Source of the DNA: Flammeovirgaceae bacterium SG7u.111
GTDB taxonomy: Bacteria; Bacteroidota; Bacteroidia; Cytophagales; Flammeovirgaceae
Length of the DNA stretch: 64,000 bases
Assembly: GCA_034044135.1 (NCBI GenBank)
Contig: CP139021.1
Coordinates: 1,751,635 to 1,815,634 of the forward strand
Direction of reading: 5' to 3'
Below the pieces are notes generated by a model. It saw only the letters and a program-made list of their open reading frames with translations, had not been told where the DNA came from and did not search any database. Positions 26,349-35,765 of this stretch are shown piece after piece. Both the position numbers and the translations under genes were made by a program. Positions within the stretch are counted from its first letter, which is position 1, and every line of letters begins with the position of its first letter.

Positions 26349-28556
26349 TTAGTAACAATCCATCCTGAGTTGGTTTCTATTTTGGTAATAGCTGAGAGAC
26401 TTCTGGTTAATGATTAAGCAGATTTTCTCCAAATGTGCGATTACCTCTTTCTGCATCGCTATGGAGCCACAGATCATGATAACACCCTTTTCCCGAAGCG
26501 TTTGAGCTATCCATTGGCTATCTCTGGAAATCAACTCTTGCACATAGGTTTTACTCGTGCCCAGTCTAGAATAAGCAGGGATAAAATTGGTCAGACGATT
26601 GTCGTTTAAGGCAGTTTCAATGTAGTTCTTGTACAGTTCAAAAGATTGCTGGTTTCTTGCGCCCCAGTATAGGTGAGTTTCTACTTGCCTGTTATTTTTG
26701 TCCAACATGCCCAAGAAAGGAGCTATGCCAGTTCCCGTACCTATCATCACAACTCTTTTTGCCTTTTTGGGGAAATAGAATTCTTGATTTTTGACAATAT
26801 TAGCTTCTAGTGTTTCACCAAAGTTCAACTCGTTTAGGTAGTTGGAACACAACCCTTTTTCATGTCTTTTTATACTAAGCAGTACTTGGTTATTTTGGAG
26901 GACAGCCATAGAATAAAGGCGTTCATATGCATTAGGAGCTGGGTATATAGCCAGCAGGTCACCTGACTGAAATCTTTGTTTTTGACTGGATTCTACTTGT
27001 AAAAGAAAGGTTTCATCTGGGTTTTCAGCAGCCTGCGTTTTTTTGACTACTTTAAACAGTTGCTTTTCCTTCTTTTTTACCTCCACAGGGTTGTTTGCAG
27101 GAAGCTCAAGTGAAAGTTCCAGTTCTTCGCTCCATTGTTTTACCCATTGGCGGTACGATTCCCAAGAACGATTATTGATGGTATGTGTTTCGAGTAGCCT
27201 ATGGCTGTTTGCATCTTTTTGGAGGAAATGGTCTATGTCAAAAGCAAACTTGCAGAACTCGATATAAGCCAAAGAGCCAAACCCAACAACAGAAAAAGAG
27301 TAGGCAGTTTTAGGTCTGGTTTCCCTAAATATCTGCAAGAATTTACGGGCGTTTTCAGGAGCTTCCCCTTGTCCGTAGGTAGAGGTGATCACCACAAGGT
27401 GTTCCATCTGTTTAAATCGTGTATACCTATTGAGTTCGGTAATAAAGGCTTTTTTCTCGGCTTTTAGGAGTTGCTCGTGGAGCTGGATAGCATACGGTAA
27501 CGTACTGCCCGTTTCCGAGCCTACCAATATAATATAGTCGCACTCGTCTTTACCGAATGTGTTTTTAAGTTTGTAATTTCGCCTTTTGAGTGTAAGAGAA
27601 AAGCCCGAATAAATGAAAAATAGGGTGCTAAAGGATGATAAACCAAGTATAATAGACCATCCTATGCTACCTCTGCCTGTATGTAGGGAAATACTTAGGT
27701 CGGAAAGAACTTTAACGAGGGGGGAATTTATTTCGCTCAATACCTCTCCTGTGTATTGGTCGACCAATAGTTCTTTTGTCTTCAGCTGGAGGGTGAAATA
27801 ATCTTCCTCATCTGGTGAAAAAGGAAATTCCAACGAGCGGATATCAGACAATTGGGTGTTTTTGAAAATAGGAAAATCCTCTAGGTTGATTTTAGGAGAA
27901 TCTGAACGGTTTCCAAAGTCGATGTTATGAGAAATCTTTCCTTCGGGTATAATAGCAAAGCGTTGGAGGGATAAATATGTACCAGTGATGGAAATAATGA
28001 TGATAGGGATGAGCACCAAGCGACCTAGGTATACATGGTAATATTGGAAAAAGTTATCCTTCACTATCTTTGAAAGGAAATGCTTTATTCCCTGTTGCCT
28101 TTTCAGGATAAGAATAGCACCCGTAATGGTAATGAGGAAAAGTAGAAAAGAGGTCAACCCTATGAAAAAACGTCCGATTGCCTTGAGAAATAAGGAGCGG
28201 TGTAAGTTTGTGGCAAACTCAAATAGAGACGATTTTTTTATTAAATCACCCTCTTTCTCCCCCGTAAAAGGGTTGATATAAAAGTTGCCCATATTCCCTT
28301 TTTGGTCTATTGCCGATAGGGCTACAAAGCCGTTGGCACCCACTTCTAGGCTAAATATTTCGTCATACGAATTTTTTAATTGTGGTATTGTTTCTGAAAG
28401 GCTCAGTTCGGAAGCTCCATCTACATCATATTTTTCTAGTTTGTTGGAAATAGGTTCAACAGCTAGGATGACACCTGTTATGGAAGCGATCGATATAAAT
28501 ATGAAAGAAGATACAGCCAAGAGCAAATGGCTGTATCTCCAAATTGAGATAATCAT
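26349..28556 (-). CDS. PepSY membrane reductase fused to flavodoxin and FAD/NAD reductase
   Basis: 735 residues. Residues 1 to about 335 form a PepSY-associated membrane protein with four helices (about 10-32, 130-152, 180-200, 310-330) and conserved His at the membrane edges (YSHLLL, NLHRSLFL, YYHVYLGR, LHTGRGSIG) that could bind heme. Residues about 343-480 are flavodoxin-like (LVGSETGSTLPYA, STYGQGEAPENA). Residues about 510-735 resemble a CysJ-type reductase with ERLYSMA (FAD), MIGTGTGIAPF (NAD(P)H) and IMICGS. It would carry electrons from NAD(P)H across the inner membrane, probably to reduce siderophore iron. It is the last gene of the operon, equivalent to XusC with electron input built in. 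Function inferred. Confidence 0.88.
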   Translation of the reverse strand: MIISIWRYSHLLLAVSSFIFISIASITGVILAVEPISNKLEKYDVDGASELSLSETIPQLKNSYDEIFSLEVGANGFVALSAIDQKGNMGNFYINPFTGEKEGDLIKKSSLFEFATNLHRSLFLKAIGRFFIGLTSFLLFLITITGAILILKRQQGIKHFLSKIVKDNFFQYYHVYLGRLVLIPIIIISITGTYLSLQRFAIIPEGKISHNIDFGNRSDSPKINLEDFPIFKNTQLSDIRSLEFPFSPDEEDYFTLQLKTKELLVDQYTGEVLSEINSPLVKVLSDLSISLHTGRGSIGWSIILGLSSFSTLFFIYSGFSLTLKRRNYKLKNTFGKDECDYIILVGSETGSTLPYAIQLHEQLLKAEKKAFITELNRYTRFKQMEHLVVITSTYGQGEAPENARKFLQIFRETRPKTAYSFSVVGFGSLAYIEFCKFAFDIDHFLQKDANSHRLLETHTINNRSWESYRQWVKQWSEELELSLELPANNPVEVKKKEKQLFKVVKKTQAAENPDETFLLQVESSQKQRFQSGDLLAIYPAPNAYERLYSMAVLQNNQVLLSIKRHEKGLCSNYLNELNFGETLEANIVKNQEFYFPKKAKRVVMIGTGTGIAPFLGMLDKNNRQVETHLYWGARNQQSFELYKNYIETALNDNRLTNFIPAYSRLGTSKTYVQELISRDSQWIAQTLREKGVIMICGSIAMQKEVIAHLEKICLIINQKSLSYYQNRNQLRMDCY

Positions 28557-28574
28557 AAATCTGTTGATGGCTAT

Positions 28575-29063
28575 TTAATTAGGCATAATACGGACGTAGC
28601 GTATATAGCCTTTCCCTTCATATTTTTTGCTTACATTTTCAGAAGTAAGTGGGAATTCCACATCGTCTACATAATACTCCTGACTTTCTACAGCGGTTTC
28701 GATGCGAAGTTTATAACCCGTATTTAATTTTTCTTTATCTATCTCAAATACAAAAACTGCTCGCTCTCCGCCAGTAAGGGAAGCCCCACTTATGCCATCT
28801 ATCTGTATAGAAGATTTTTCAAAAAAGATCCACCACTCTGCGAGGTCGTGGTACCATTTTTCGTCTTTTCCAAACACATAAAGCGTTTTTTCGTACTCAC
28901 CTTCAGGGTTTATTAAGGATGTTACTATGTAAGCTCCTTCACCTGTATAATTGGTAAGTTGCAAAAGGCATTTATAAGAGTTGCTGTCTGTTGCTGGTTT
29001 TATAGCCCAACTACCTATTATTGGCACCAAACAAAATATCAAACCTAATTTAATTACTTTCAT
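28575..29063 (-). CDS. DUF2271 exported protein of the iron operon
   Basis: 162 residues with an N-terminal signal segment (about 1-22). Later YIVTSLINPEGEYEKTLYVFGKDEKWYHDL and a conserved GISGASLTGG-like block match DUF2271 proteins, which often sit beside PepSY proteins. Its biochemical function is unknown. The start ATG overlaps the ankyrin gene's TAA by one base (TAATG), so translation is coupled, and the PepSY-reductase gene begins 18 bases further on. It probably works in the periplasm with the reductase; this is inferred from position. Confidence 0.8.
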   Translation of the reverse strand: MKVIKLGLIFCLVPIIGSWAIKPATDSNSYKCLLQLTNYTGEGAYIVTSLINPEGEYEKTLYVFGKDEKWYHDLAEWWIFFEKSSIQIDGISGASLTGGERAVFVFEIDKEKLNTGYKLRIETAVESQEYYVDDVEFPLTSENVSKKYEGKGYIRYVRIMPN

Positions 29064-30613
29064 TATTTTGAAGGCTTTAAAAATTCGACGTTAATATCTT
29101 TTTTCCCAAGCACTTCATTTTCACTTGCCAAATCATATACTGTTTCACCAAAACTAGTCTTTGCTGAAAGGTTTGCTCCTTGGGCAACGAGGTATTTTAG
29201 TATCTTGTCGTTGGTTGCTTTCATGGAAGCAATATGAAGTGGAGTAGTTCCATTTTTATCCGCTTGATTTACATCCATACCAGATGAGACAAGCGTTTTG
29301 ATAAGTTTGAAATCATTTTTACCAGCTGCTACATGAAGCAATGAAGCTCCCTTTGTTTGTTGGGTGTTTACATCGTAGCCACTCTTTTTTAATATTTCCA
29401 GTTTTTCACTGAAAGGATCGCTCTTTATTTCACTCTGGACTTGTCCACCTGGGGCTGGGCGACCTCTTCTTCCACCTGCTGGTCTGTAAGCCTCTACCAA
29501 GTAATATCCTACATCATTTCCTTCTTTATTTTTGAGCTTCGGATCAGCACCTTTTTCTATTAAGAAAGCAACGGCATTTGCATCGTTTTTTGAAGCCGCT
29601 AACATGAGTGCGGTTGCGCCATCATTATTTTGGGCATTAATTTTTTTAGCTTTGAAATGGGGGTACATCAATTTCAATAAGTCAGAGCTACGTGCGCTTG
29701 CAGCGTTCAAGAAAGGTGTATTGCCTTTTTTGTCAACCTCGTTTACATCTACACCTTTGTCCAAGAAATAGCTTACTATTTCTGCTTGGTTCCTCTTGCC
29801 TGCAATAGCGTGCAGAACATTTTGATTATCTTTGTTTTTAGTTTTTGGATCGATCTTCAGTTCGTCTACCAAGTATTTGTATACTTCAATAGAATTAGCA
29901 GTTCTGTAAGTACCCTGCGATGCTATAATTAACGCATTTTCATTGTATTTCACTCCTCTTTTAAGGAGCTCTTTCATCGCTGGTACGTAGCCAATTTTTG
30001 CTACATGGTTAAAGGCGGTGTTGCCGTCGTCATCTGTACTGTTGAGCGATAAGCCTTTAGATACAAAATAGTCGGTGATTTTGAGGTCTTTATCGTAAGG
30101 TATAGAAATAAGTAAGATGTCTGCCCCAAATTTGGTTTCATATTTTTTATTGAGATCTATTCCATGTTTTATGAAGACATCTATCACGTCAGTTGTCAAA
30201 TGCCCTTGAAACCCTGCGTAGGTAAATGCGGTATGTCCATTTGCATCTATAAAATACATGTCGGACCCTTTTGCCAACAAATGGTCAACGACTTCAGCAT
30301 TGCCTTTGTTGGCAACCAAGTGGAGGTAGATACGCCCTTCGTGGATCAGCCGGGCAAAATCAACACCAGGCTGATCTAATAAATAGTTGATGGTGGCTGT
30401 AGGTGCACCATAACGGATGGCTAGCACAATAGGGTCCTCCATTCCAAGTATATTCTTGAAATCAAACCCTTTTTCCATCTCTGTTTTTACAGATGCCAAA
30501 CTCGGTTTTGCTTCCCAAAACTTGTCATTTAATAGCTTGCTTGTTTGTGCATGAATGCTACTGCCATACAAAGCAAATAGCCATACTGTTGACATTAAAA
30601 ATATTTTTTTCAT
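29063..30613 (-). CDS. exported ankyrin-repeat protein of the iron operon
   Basis: 516 residues with a signal peptide ending near SIHAQ (residue 23). The mature part is about twelve ankyrin repeats, with clear units such as GNTPFLNAASARSSDLLKLM and GATALMLAASKNDANAVAFL, and a Gly/Arg/Pro insert (about residues 384-396). Ankyrin solenoids bind other proteins; no enzyme domain is present. Being exported, it would act in the periplasm. It lies between the DUF4374 and DUF2271 genes; a 10-bp hairpin lies in the 90-base gap upstream. Ankyrin proteins beside DUF2271/PepSY genes suggest a scaffold for the reductase, but this is conjecture. Confidence 0.9.
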   Translation of the reverse strand: MKKIFLMSTVWLFALYGSSIHAQTSKLLNDKFWEAKPSLASVKTEMEKGFDFKNILGMEDPIVLAIRYGAPTATINYLLDQPGVDFARLIHEGRIYLHLVANKGNAEVVDHLLAKGSDMYFIDANGHTAFTYAGFQGHLTTDVIDVFIKHGIDLNKKYETKFGADILLISIPYDKDLKITDYFVSKGLSLNSTDDDGNTAFNHVAKIGYVPAMKELLKRGVKYNENALIIASQGTYRTANSIEVYKYLVDELKIDPKTKNKDNQNVLHAIAGKRNQAEIVSYFLDKGVDVNEVDKKGNTPFLNAASARSSDLLKLMYPHFKAKKINAQNNDGATALMLAASKNDANAVAFLIEKGADPKLKNKEGNDVGYYLVEAYRPAGGRRGRPAPGGQVQSEIKSDPFSEKLEILKKSGYDVNTQQTKGASLLHVAAGKNDFKLIKTLVSSGMDVNQADKNGTTPLHIASMKATNDKILKYLVAQGANLSAKTSFGETVYDLASENEVLGKKDINVEFLKPSK

Positions 30614-30654
30614 AATCTTTTTCTTTAACTAATAAAAAATAATTCTGAAATAAG

Positions 30655-30692
30655 GAATGGTCAACAAAGAGCATCGGTCAATTTGACCATTC
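30655..30692 (-). promoter_or_regulatory. hairpin inside the iron operon
   Basis: GAATGGTCAA (30655-30664) pairs with TTGACCATTC (30683-30692) around an 18-base loop, between the DUF4374 and ankyrin genes. No T run follows on the minus strand, so a processing or stabilising role is more likely than termination. Confidence 0.45.
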
Positions 30693-30703
30693 TATTAACT
30701 GAA

Positions 30704-31954
30704 TTACTTACTTTCTGTAGTGTAAGTTAATTTGGCCAATCCACCAATACCTGTTGCTGCTTTAACTACTACACCCGCAGTGGCAGTAGCTGTTACAGGA
30801 TCAACTACATACACTGTTGGGCTTGCATCGCTAGTGGTTATAGGTAAATATGCTTTGCCATCAGAAGAGAACGGCCACCCAACATCATTGATGTTGCCAA
30901 ACTCAGGAATTCCTGAAATCCAAGAAAATGTTTTTGCCTCAGTATTTACTATTGCATATTGAGTGGCAGCTGTACGGCTACTAGGTTCATATTCATTGTA
31001 GAACTCTAGAAGGAAATAATTTTCTGTTACATGGAATACTTTTCGGAATGAGTAGTCATTTGCCTGTTCTTGGATATTAAAATAATAGCTTTCATCAAAA
31101 GATGTAGCACCTTGGTTGATTCTTAAAGCGCCTCCTGCTTTGCTTCCGCCAATTGGGTTGCTAAATACATATGTATTGCCTTCATCGTCGTTTGCAATAA
31201 GCGAATAACGCGCTGAGCGGAATTGACCTAATGCACGGCCAATACGAGTATCCATCATGACGTTCAAAACATTCAGGTTTGCGTCCATTTTCACAACGTA
31301 ACATGTATCTAAACCCTCATCCAATTCTACAGAAGTAAGGAATGTACCATCCCCACCATCTACTACACCCACTAAGCTGCAATCTGATCCTTCTTTTACA
31401 AGATCCATGGTTGCCAACTGCTTTGAAGAAACAGCAGCATCATTATCCAAGTCAAGAAAATAGAAATTTGCTCCAGTTGTATTATCTGCAAAGGTAACTC
31501 CGCTCTTGATCGTTACTAAGTAATTCTCAAAGGGACCGATTGATGAAAAACTGTTAGTCAACTGAAAGCCTGCTCCTACTTCCGCTAATTGACCAGTAGT
31601 GTCCAGCCCAAAAATTCTACCAGTAGCAGGGTCACCCTGTCTATAACCAAGAGCCAGCACAGCAGAAGTTCCATTGTAAGCATAGTGTGTATAGGAATTA
31701 GCATCTTCAATTCCGTTGCCAGCAGTGGTGGTAGTTCCTCCTGATAGGCTATCAACTGCCAAGAAATAAGTCCCATTGTCATTTTCTGCTGCTATAAAAT
31801 ACCGAGTTGATACGATAGGTTCAGGATTAGGTTCAGGGTCGTCACTGTCATCGCTACAGCTAAATATAAAAGCACTTGTTGCGAAAATTAAACTTAATGC
31901 CCACATGTTTTTCTTGAAATTTGTGGTATTGCAAATTGTTTTCATAAAATTCAT
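30704..31954 (-). CDS. DUF4374-type lipoprotein (XusB-like)
   Basis: About 416 residues from the ATG at 31954 (31945 is a second option). The frame is open further upstream, but that part overlaps the TonB receptor gene and lacks a signal peptide. A lipoprotein signal peptide ends in FIFSC, followed by an Asp/Ser/Glu/Pro spacer. The mature part has repeated blade-like segments (YFIAAENDNGTYFLAVD, GTFLTSVELD) consistent with a DUF4374 beta-propeller. In Bacteroides thetaiotaomicron the DUF4374 lipoprotein XusB captures xenosiderophores next to its TonB receptor. Here the receptor gene ends 22 bases upstream and the reductase lies in the same operon, so the same role is likely. Confidence 0.8.
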   Translation of the reverse strand: MNFMKTICNTTNFKKNMWALSLIFATSAFIFSCSDDSDDPEPNPEPIVSTRYFIAAENDNGTYFLAVDSLSGGTTTTAGNGIEDANSYTHYAYNGTSAVLALGYRQGDPATGRIFGLDTTGQLAEVGAGFQLTNSFSSIGPFENYLVTIKSGVTFADNTTGANFYFLDLDNDAAVSSKQLATMDLVKEGSDCSLVGVVDGGDGTFLTSVELDEGLDTCYVVKMDANLNVLNVMMDTRIGRALGQFRSARYSLIANDDEGNTYVFSNPIGGSKAGGALRINQGATSFDESYYFNIQEQANDYSFRKVFHVTENYFLLEFYNEYEPSSRTAATQYAIVNTEAKTFSWISGIPEFGNINDVGWPFSSDGKAYLPITTSDASPTVYVVDPVTATATAGVVVKAATGIGGLAKLTYTTESK

Positions 31955-31976
31955 TTTGATTGATTTAGAGTTGTTA

Positions 31977-34385
31977 TTAACTACCAGTATTCCAATAGTA
32001 TCTGAGTTTGATGTTAAAGCTTCTTCCAGGTTTTTGCAGGCTCCAATTGTCGTACAATATGGCGTTGGTGAAATTGAGTGATTCCACACTAATGTTATAT
32101 TTGCCATTTTTGAGCGAGTAGCTTGCAGAGAAGTCGTGGTATAACTGTTTAGGAAGTGTTGCCTTTGTATTAGCGCTTCCTTGGCTTTCCCAAAGCAGGT
32201 AGAATTTTCCCACAAAATTGAAATTATAATTGAGACTCAATACATTGCCTTTTCCCCACAGGTCGTGTATATAGTATGTTGCATCTGTATTTCCATAGAA
32301 ATAAGGAATATTGGGCATCCGGTTGTTATAAGTAGCGGCATTAACAGATGATTGTGCATCTCTTAATTTTTCTTTGTTACGGAGATCCATGTATGTAACT
32401 GTACCTCCAATCATGAGCTTGTTCTTAAAATAATAGCGTGCCTCTACATCAACACCTATATTCCTTACTCTCCCAAAGTTCACATTGCTTATTGTTCCAT
32501 AGCGTGCACTTTGGACTTGGCGGATAAAGTTTTTATTTAACCTATAATAACCGCTTATATCTACATATACAGTATTGTTGTTCCCCAACTTTTGGTTCAG
32601 AGAACCTCCAAGGTTAATATTGAAAGAATTTTCTGGCTTTAGACTCGAATTTGATGAAGTAACTGCTTCATCACCAAATAGCTGTTGGGCAGAGGGAAGT
32701 TTAAATGCTTTTTCAACTGAGGTTTTTAGCTGAAGTTTTTCGTTGACAAAATAGGTGACAGCCAGCCCATACCCCATAGTCTGGTAGTACCGTTCTTGTT
32801 CTTCATAAGAACTATGGCTGACCTCTCCGAGTGTATCGACAGGCCCTATCACATGTTGAAAATAGTGCTTGCCAAACAAATTAGCATTCCATTTGCCGTT
32901 ATGGCTGTATTGATAGGATACCCCTAACACATTTTTTACAGAGCCTCTCCTCATAGTATCAGCTGCTGTAAGTTCTTCTGCGGGTACATTGCTCGATAAC
33001 TTTCTGTTATAACGAGTGACCACATTATTGACTGTTATAGAATGATTTTTGATGATCTTATAAGCCAAATTAGCTGTAGAAGAAAAGTTTTTATTGTTGT
33101 ATTCTGACAATGTATTGGTACCACCTTCTCCCTTTGTCCGCGTTGCCATATAATTGCCATACCAGTTGTATGACCTTGCAGCCGTATCTATATTGATATT
33201 ATGATTGTAATTGAAGTTACTGGTCAGCCTAAATGTGAGTTTTTTTACTAAAAAATTCTTTTTGTAATATTCTAAAGAAGGGAGTAGTGTACTTGCCGAT
33301 CGGGTTCTCGCCCCATAAACAATTTCTAAGGTGTTGGCATTTTGAATATCTCTTTCTTCCTTACCTGTGGTGAGCCCTATAAAAAATCTATCGGTCCACC
33401 ACTTTCTCACAAATCCTATTTTAGCCATGATAGTTTTATTCTGATAAGTATCGTGGAATCTTTCTACCAAATAGTCTCCTGCTATATAGCCTCCAGTAGA
33501 AATATCAAGCATCTTGTTTAAGTGGACTTTATAATTATTGTCAGAATAATTCATAAAGGCATTTAGCTGGAATGAAAAGCCATTTTTTGAAGTATGCCCG
33601 ACACTGATGCTGGGTTTATGGGTATTAAAAGACCCAAAAGAATAAGATGCGTCTACAAAAGTATTCTCAGTTTGGTTGGTCACAATGTTGATCGCCCCCC
33701 CAATGGCATCTGCGCCAAATTCAATGGGTACCACTCCTTTGTATACCTCAATACGGTTGGCTACAGTAACTGGAATGTTGTTTAACTGAAAGGCAGAGCC
33801 AAAGCCTTCCATGGGGACTCCATCCATAAAGAGTTTGATTCTTCTGCCCGTAAAGCCATTGAGCGAAATAGACATGCTGGAACCAACACCACCCGATGAC
33901 CTAACCTTTACCCCTGAAGCCCTATTGAGCATACTTCCCAGGTTCATCGACGTATTATATAATGACTTGGCATCTAAAGCGACTACGTTGAAGGCTGATT
34001 CTCTGATTTCCTTTATCCCAAATTTGCTTGACACCACCACTTCATCCAGTACCATATTAGGGTCGTATTTTAAGGTGAAGCCTAATGCAGTTGTTTTGCC
34101 AGGTTGTACGATGATATCTTCAAACTGCTTAAGGTAGCCTAGACCTGAGCAAAAAATAGTATAATTTCCTGTCGGGACTGTTAATTGGTAGGTCCCTTTA
34201 TTATCTGTAGTAGTGTGGTAATTTGTGTTTTTTAAGTAAATGACAACATCTGTAAGTTTTTCTCCTGCTTCTGAAACTACCACTCCACTGATTCGGGAAG
34301 TTGCTTTTTGTGCCATAGTTATACTAGGGAAAAAGCAGGTGATGATGAGTATTTGGGTTAGTGCAAATATTTTGATCGGTGACAT
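31977..34385 (-). CDS. TonB-dependent receptor (XusA-like)
   Basis: 802 residues. Signal peptide to about 25 (TMAQ), a CarboxypepD_reg-like domain (about 32-115: ISGVVVSEAGEKLTDVVIYL), a plug (about 120-235: DEVVVSSKF, SMSISLNGF, IEVYKGVVPIEFGADAIGGAINIVT) and a 22-strand-type barrel ending in Ser rather than Phe. No SusD partner is present, which argues for metal-chelate uptake rather than glycans. It is the first gene of a five-gene operon with a DUF4374 lipoprotein and PepSY reductase, the Xus arrangement for xenosiderophores. A -7 box (minus, 34427-34420) and a divergent AraC gene lie upstream. Confidence 0.93.
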   Translation of the reverse strand: MSPIKIFALTQILIITCFFPSITMAQKATSRISGVVVSEAGEKLTDVVIYLKNTNYHTTTDNKGTYQLTVPTGNYTIFCSGLGYLKQFEDIIVQPGKTTALGFTLKYDPNMVLDEVVVSSKFGIKEIRESAFNVVALDAKSLYNTSMNLGSMLNRASGVKVRSSGGVGSSMSISLNGFTGRRIKLFMDGVPMEGFGSAFQLNNIPVTVANRIEVYKGVVPIEFGADAIGGAINIVTNQTENTFVDASYSFGSFNTHKPSISVGHTSKNGFSFQLNAFMNYSDNNYKVHLNKMLDISTGGYIAGDYLVERFHDTYQNKTIMAKIGFVRKWWTDRFFIGLTTGKEERDIQNANTLEIVYGARTRSASTLLPSLEYYKKNFLVKKLTFRLTSNFNYNHNINIDTAARSYNWYGNYMATRTKGEGGTNTLSEYNNKNFSSTANLAYKIIKNHSITVNNVVTRYNRKLSSNVPAEELTAADTMRRGSVKNVLGVSYQYSHNGKWNANLFGKHYFQHVIGPVDTLGEVSHSSYEEQERYYQTMGYGLAVTYFVNEKLQLKTSVEKAFKLPSAQQLFGDEAVTSSNSSLKPENSFNINLGGSLNQKLGNNNTVYVDISGYYRLNKNFIRQVQSARYGTISNVNFGRVRNIGVDVEARYYFKNKLMIGGTVTYMDLRNKEKLRDAQSSVNAATYNNRMPNIPYFYGNTDATYYIHDLWGKGNVLSLNYNFNFVGKFYLLWESQGSANTKATLPKQLYHDFSASYSLKNGKYNISVESLNFTNAILYDNWSLQKPGRSFNIKLRYYWNTGS

Positions 34386-34419
34386 AATTTTTATTTAAAC
34401 TAATTCTAAATAACTTGCA

Positions 34420-34427
34420 CAAAGTTA
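34420..34427 (-). promoter_or_regulatory. possible -7 element of the iron operon
   Basis: Reads TAACTTTG on the minus strand, an exact TAnnTTTG match, 35 bases before the TonB receptor start, in the 101-base region shared with the AraC gene. No -33 element was found at normal distance, which would suit an activator-dependent promoter. Confidence 0.4.
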
Positions 34428-34486
34428 TATTTTGATTACATGCCAGTGGTTTCGGTATTGGTAATAAAAGTTTCGAAAAAGGTATT

Positions 34487-35482
34487 ATGCGCTTAAGGTC
34501 ATATTTAAAAAAAGAAGGAATAACGCTGTTCGATCTAGACCTAAGTCTTGTTTCAGGAGATAAAACATTACAGTCAAGTAATCTCCAAATCGAGAAAAGT
34601 GGGGTAGGGGTGGAATGCCAATTAAATTACACATCTGAAATATGTATTATTCAAACTACTTTTAGGCATGAAAGGGAAATAACAGATGTATTCCATATAG
34701 AAGGGGAGTATATAAAAGTATTGGTTCTCAATAATGGGAACAGCCCGAGGATAACAGGGGAAAGTGGTGTAGAGCCACATTCCACCAATCCAGGTTTTCT
34801 CAAACTTGGCTATGGAAAAGATGCTAAGTTGAGCATAGATATGCCCAAAAACATAGCTTCGCCCGAAACACGATATACGATCATAATTATGTCCTACAGC
34901 TTTTTTAAGGGTTTGATGAAGGAGGAATGGGCTACCAAAAGTGAGTTTTATAAGTTAGTCAGCAAACAGAACCTTACTTCTGGGGAAATCACTTTTCCAA
35001 TCACTTTTCCACTTCATCATATTATCACCGAAATGGTTCGGGCTGCTTGGAAGTTAGATGAAAGGGTGGATTACATTAAGCTGAAAATCAAAGAGTTTTT
35101 ATTAGTATTGTATTGTTTTGAACAAGAAAATACCGAAGAGTTTAGAGGTGTAAATCCTGCTGTGCTCAGAAAAGTCAGGCTAGCTCATGATTATTTGGAA
35201 ACTAACTTCAAGAAAACCCCCACAATTAAAGAGCTAGCTAGGCAAGTACTGATCAATGAGCTCCAGTTGAAGCAGGGTTTTAAGGAGGTATATGGGAAAA
35301 CCATAAGGGCTTTTGTGATCGAATTGAAAATGAGGGAAGCAGTTGTGTTGTTGAGCAGGTATAAAGTAAATGAAATAGCTGAGATTCTTGGGTATAAGAG
35401 TTTGCCACATTTTATCACTTCTTTTAAAAGGCACTATGGCTGCCCGCCTTCGCAGATTTTAAAAAATGGACTGAATGAATAA
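34487..35482 (+). CDS. AraC-family regulator (PchR-like position)
   Basis: 331 residues. The N-terminal 215 form a sensor-type region without a clear family motif. The last 100 residues contain two helix-turn-helix units, the first in TIKELARQVLINELQLKQGFKEVYG and the second ending in EIAEILGYKSLPHFITSFKRHYGCPPSQ, a standard AraC signature. Divergent AraC regulators of the PchR type commonly switch on siderophore receptor operons on binding iron-siderophore. The location, 101 bases from the TonB receptor start, makes it the probable activator of that operon. Confidence 0.88.
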   Translation: MRLRSYLKKEGITLFDLDLSLVSGDKTLQSSNLQIEKSGVGVECQLNYTSEICIIQTTFRHEREITDVFHIEGEYIKVLVLNNGNSPRITGESGVEPHSTNPGFLKLGYGKDAKLSIDMPKNIASPETRYTIIIMSYSFFKGLMKEEWATKSEFYKLVSKQNLTSGEITFPITFPLHHIITEMVRAAWKLDERVDYIKLKIKEFLLVLYCFEQENTEEFRGVNPAVLRKVRLAHDYLETNFKKTPTIKELARQVLINELQLKQGFKEVYGKTIRAFVIELKMREAVVLLSRYKVNEIAEILGYKSLPHFITSFKRHYGCPPSQILKNGLNE

Positions 35483-35565
35483 TTAATGTTACTCTACCCG
35501 ATGGCTTTTCAATTAACAATCCTAGCGCCTTTATGTATATTATACAATGTTGTAAGTCAAAAGCA

Positions 35566-35675
35566 AAACCCAGTATGGGTTTCATAATTGTAGAAACCTG
35601 CGGTATAAAGAACTCAACGCCGTAGGTGTTGCAAAAAAATAATTAACATAGGTCTATGAAACCCCTAACGGGGTT
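35566..35675. repeat. cluster of short extragenic palindromes
   Basis: Three small hairpins in a row: AAACCC/GGGTTT (35566-35582), AACGCC/GGTGTT (35616-35630) and AACCCC/GGGGTT (35660-35675). They lie in gene-free DNA between the AraC gene and the broken peptidase gene. The layout resembles REP-type interspersed repeats of Bacteroidota. Confidence 0.55.
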
Positions 35676-35765
35676 GTATTTAACTTCAATTATGGAATCT
35701 CTGGGATTCTTTTCTTAAAAGCCGTCGGGGTAGAGTACAATACGGGTTACAGCCCTAGGAAATTA

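Noticed and set aside
31955-32215. 87-residue upstream extension of the DUF4374 lipoprotein
   Set aside because: It overlaps the 3' end of the TonB receptor gene and hides the lipoprotein signal peptide, which begins at 31954 or 31945.
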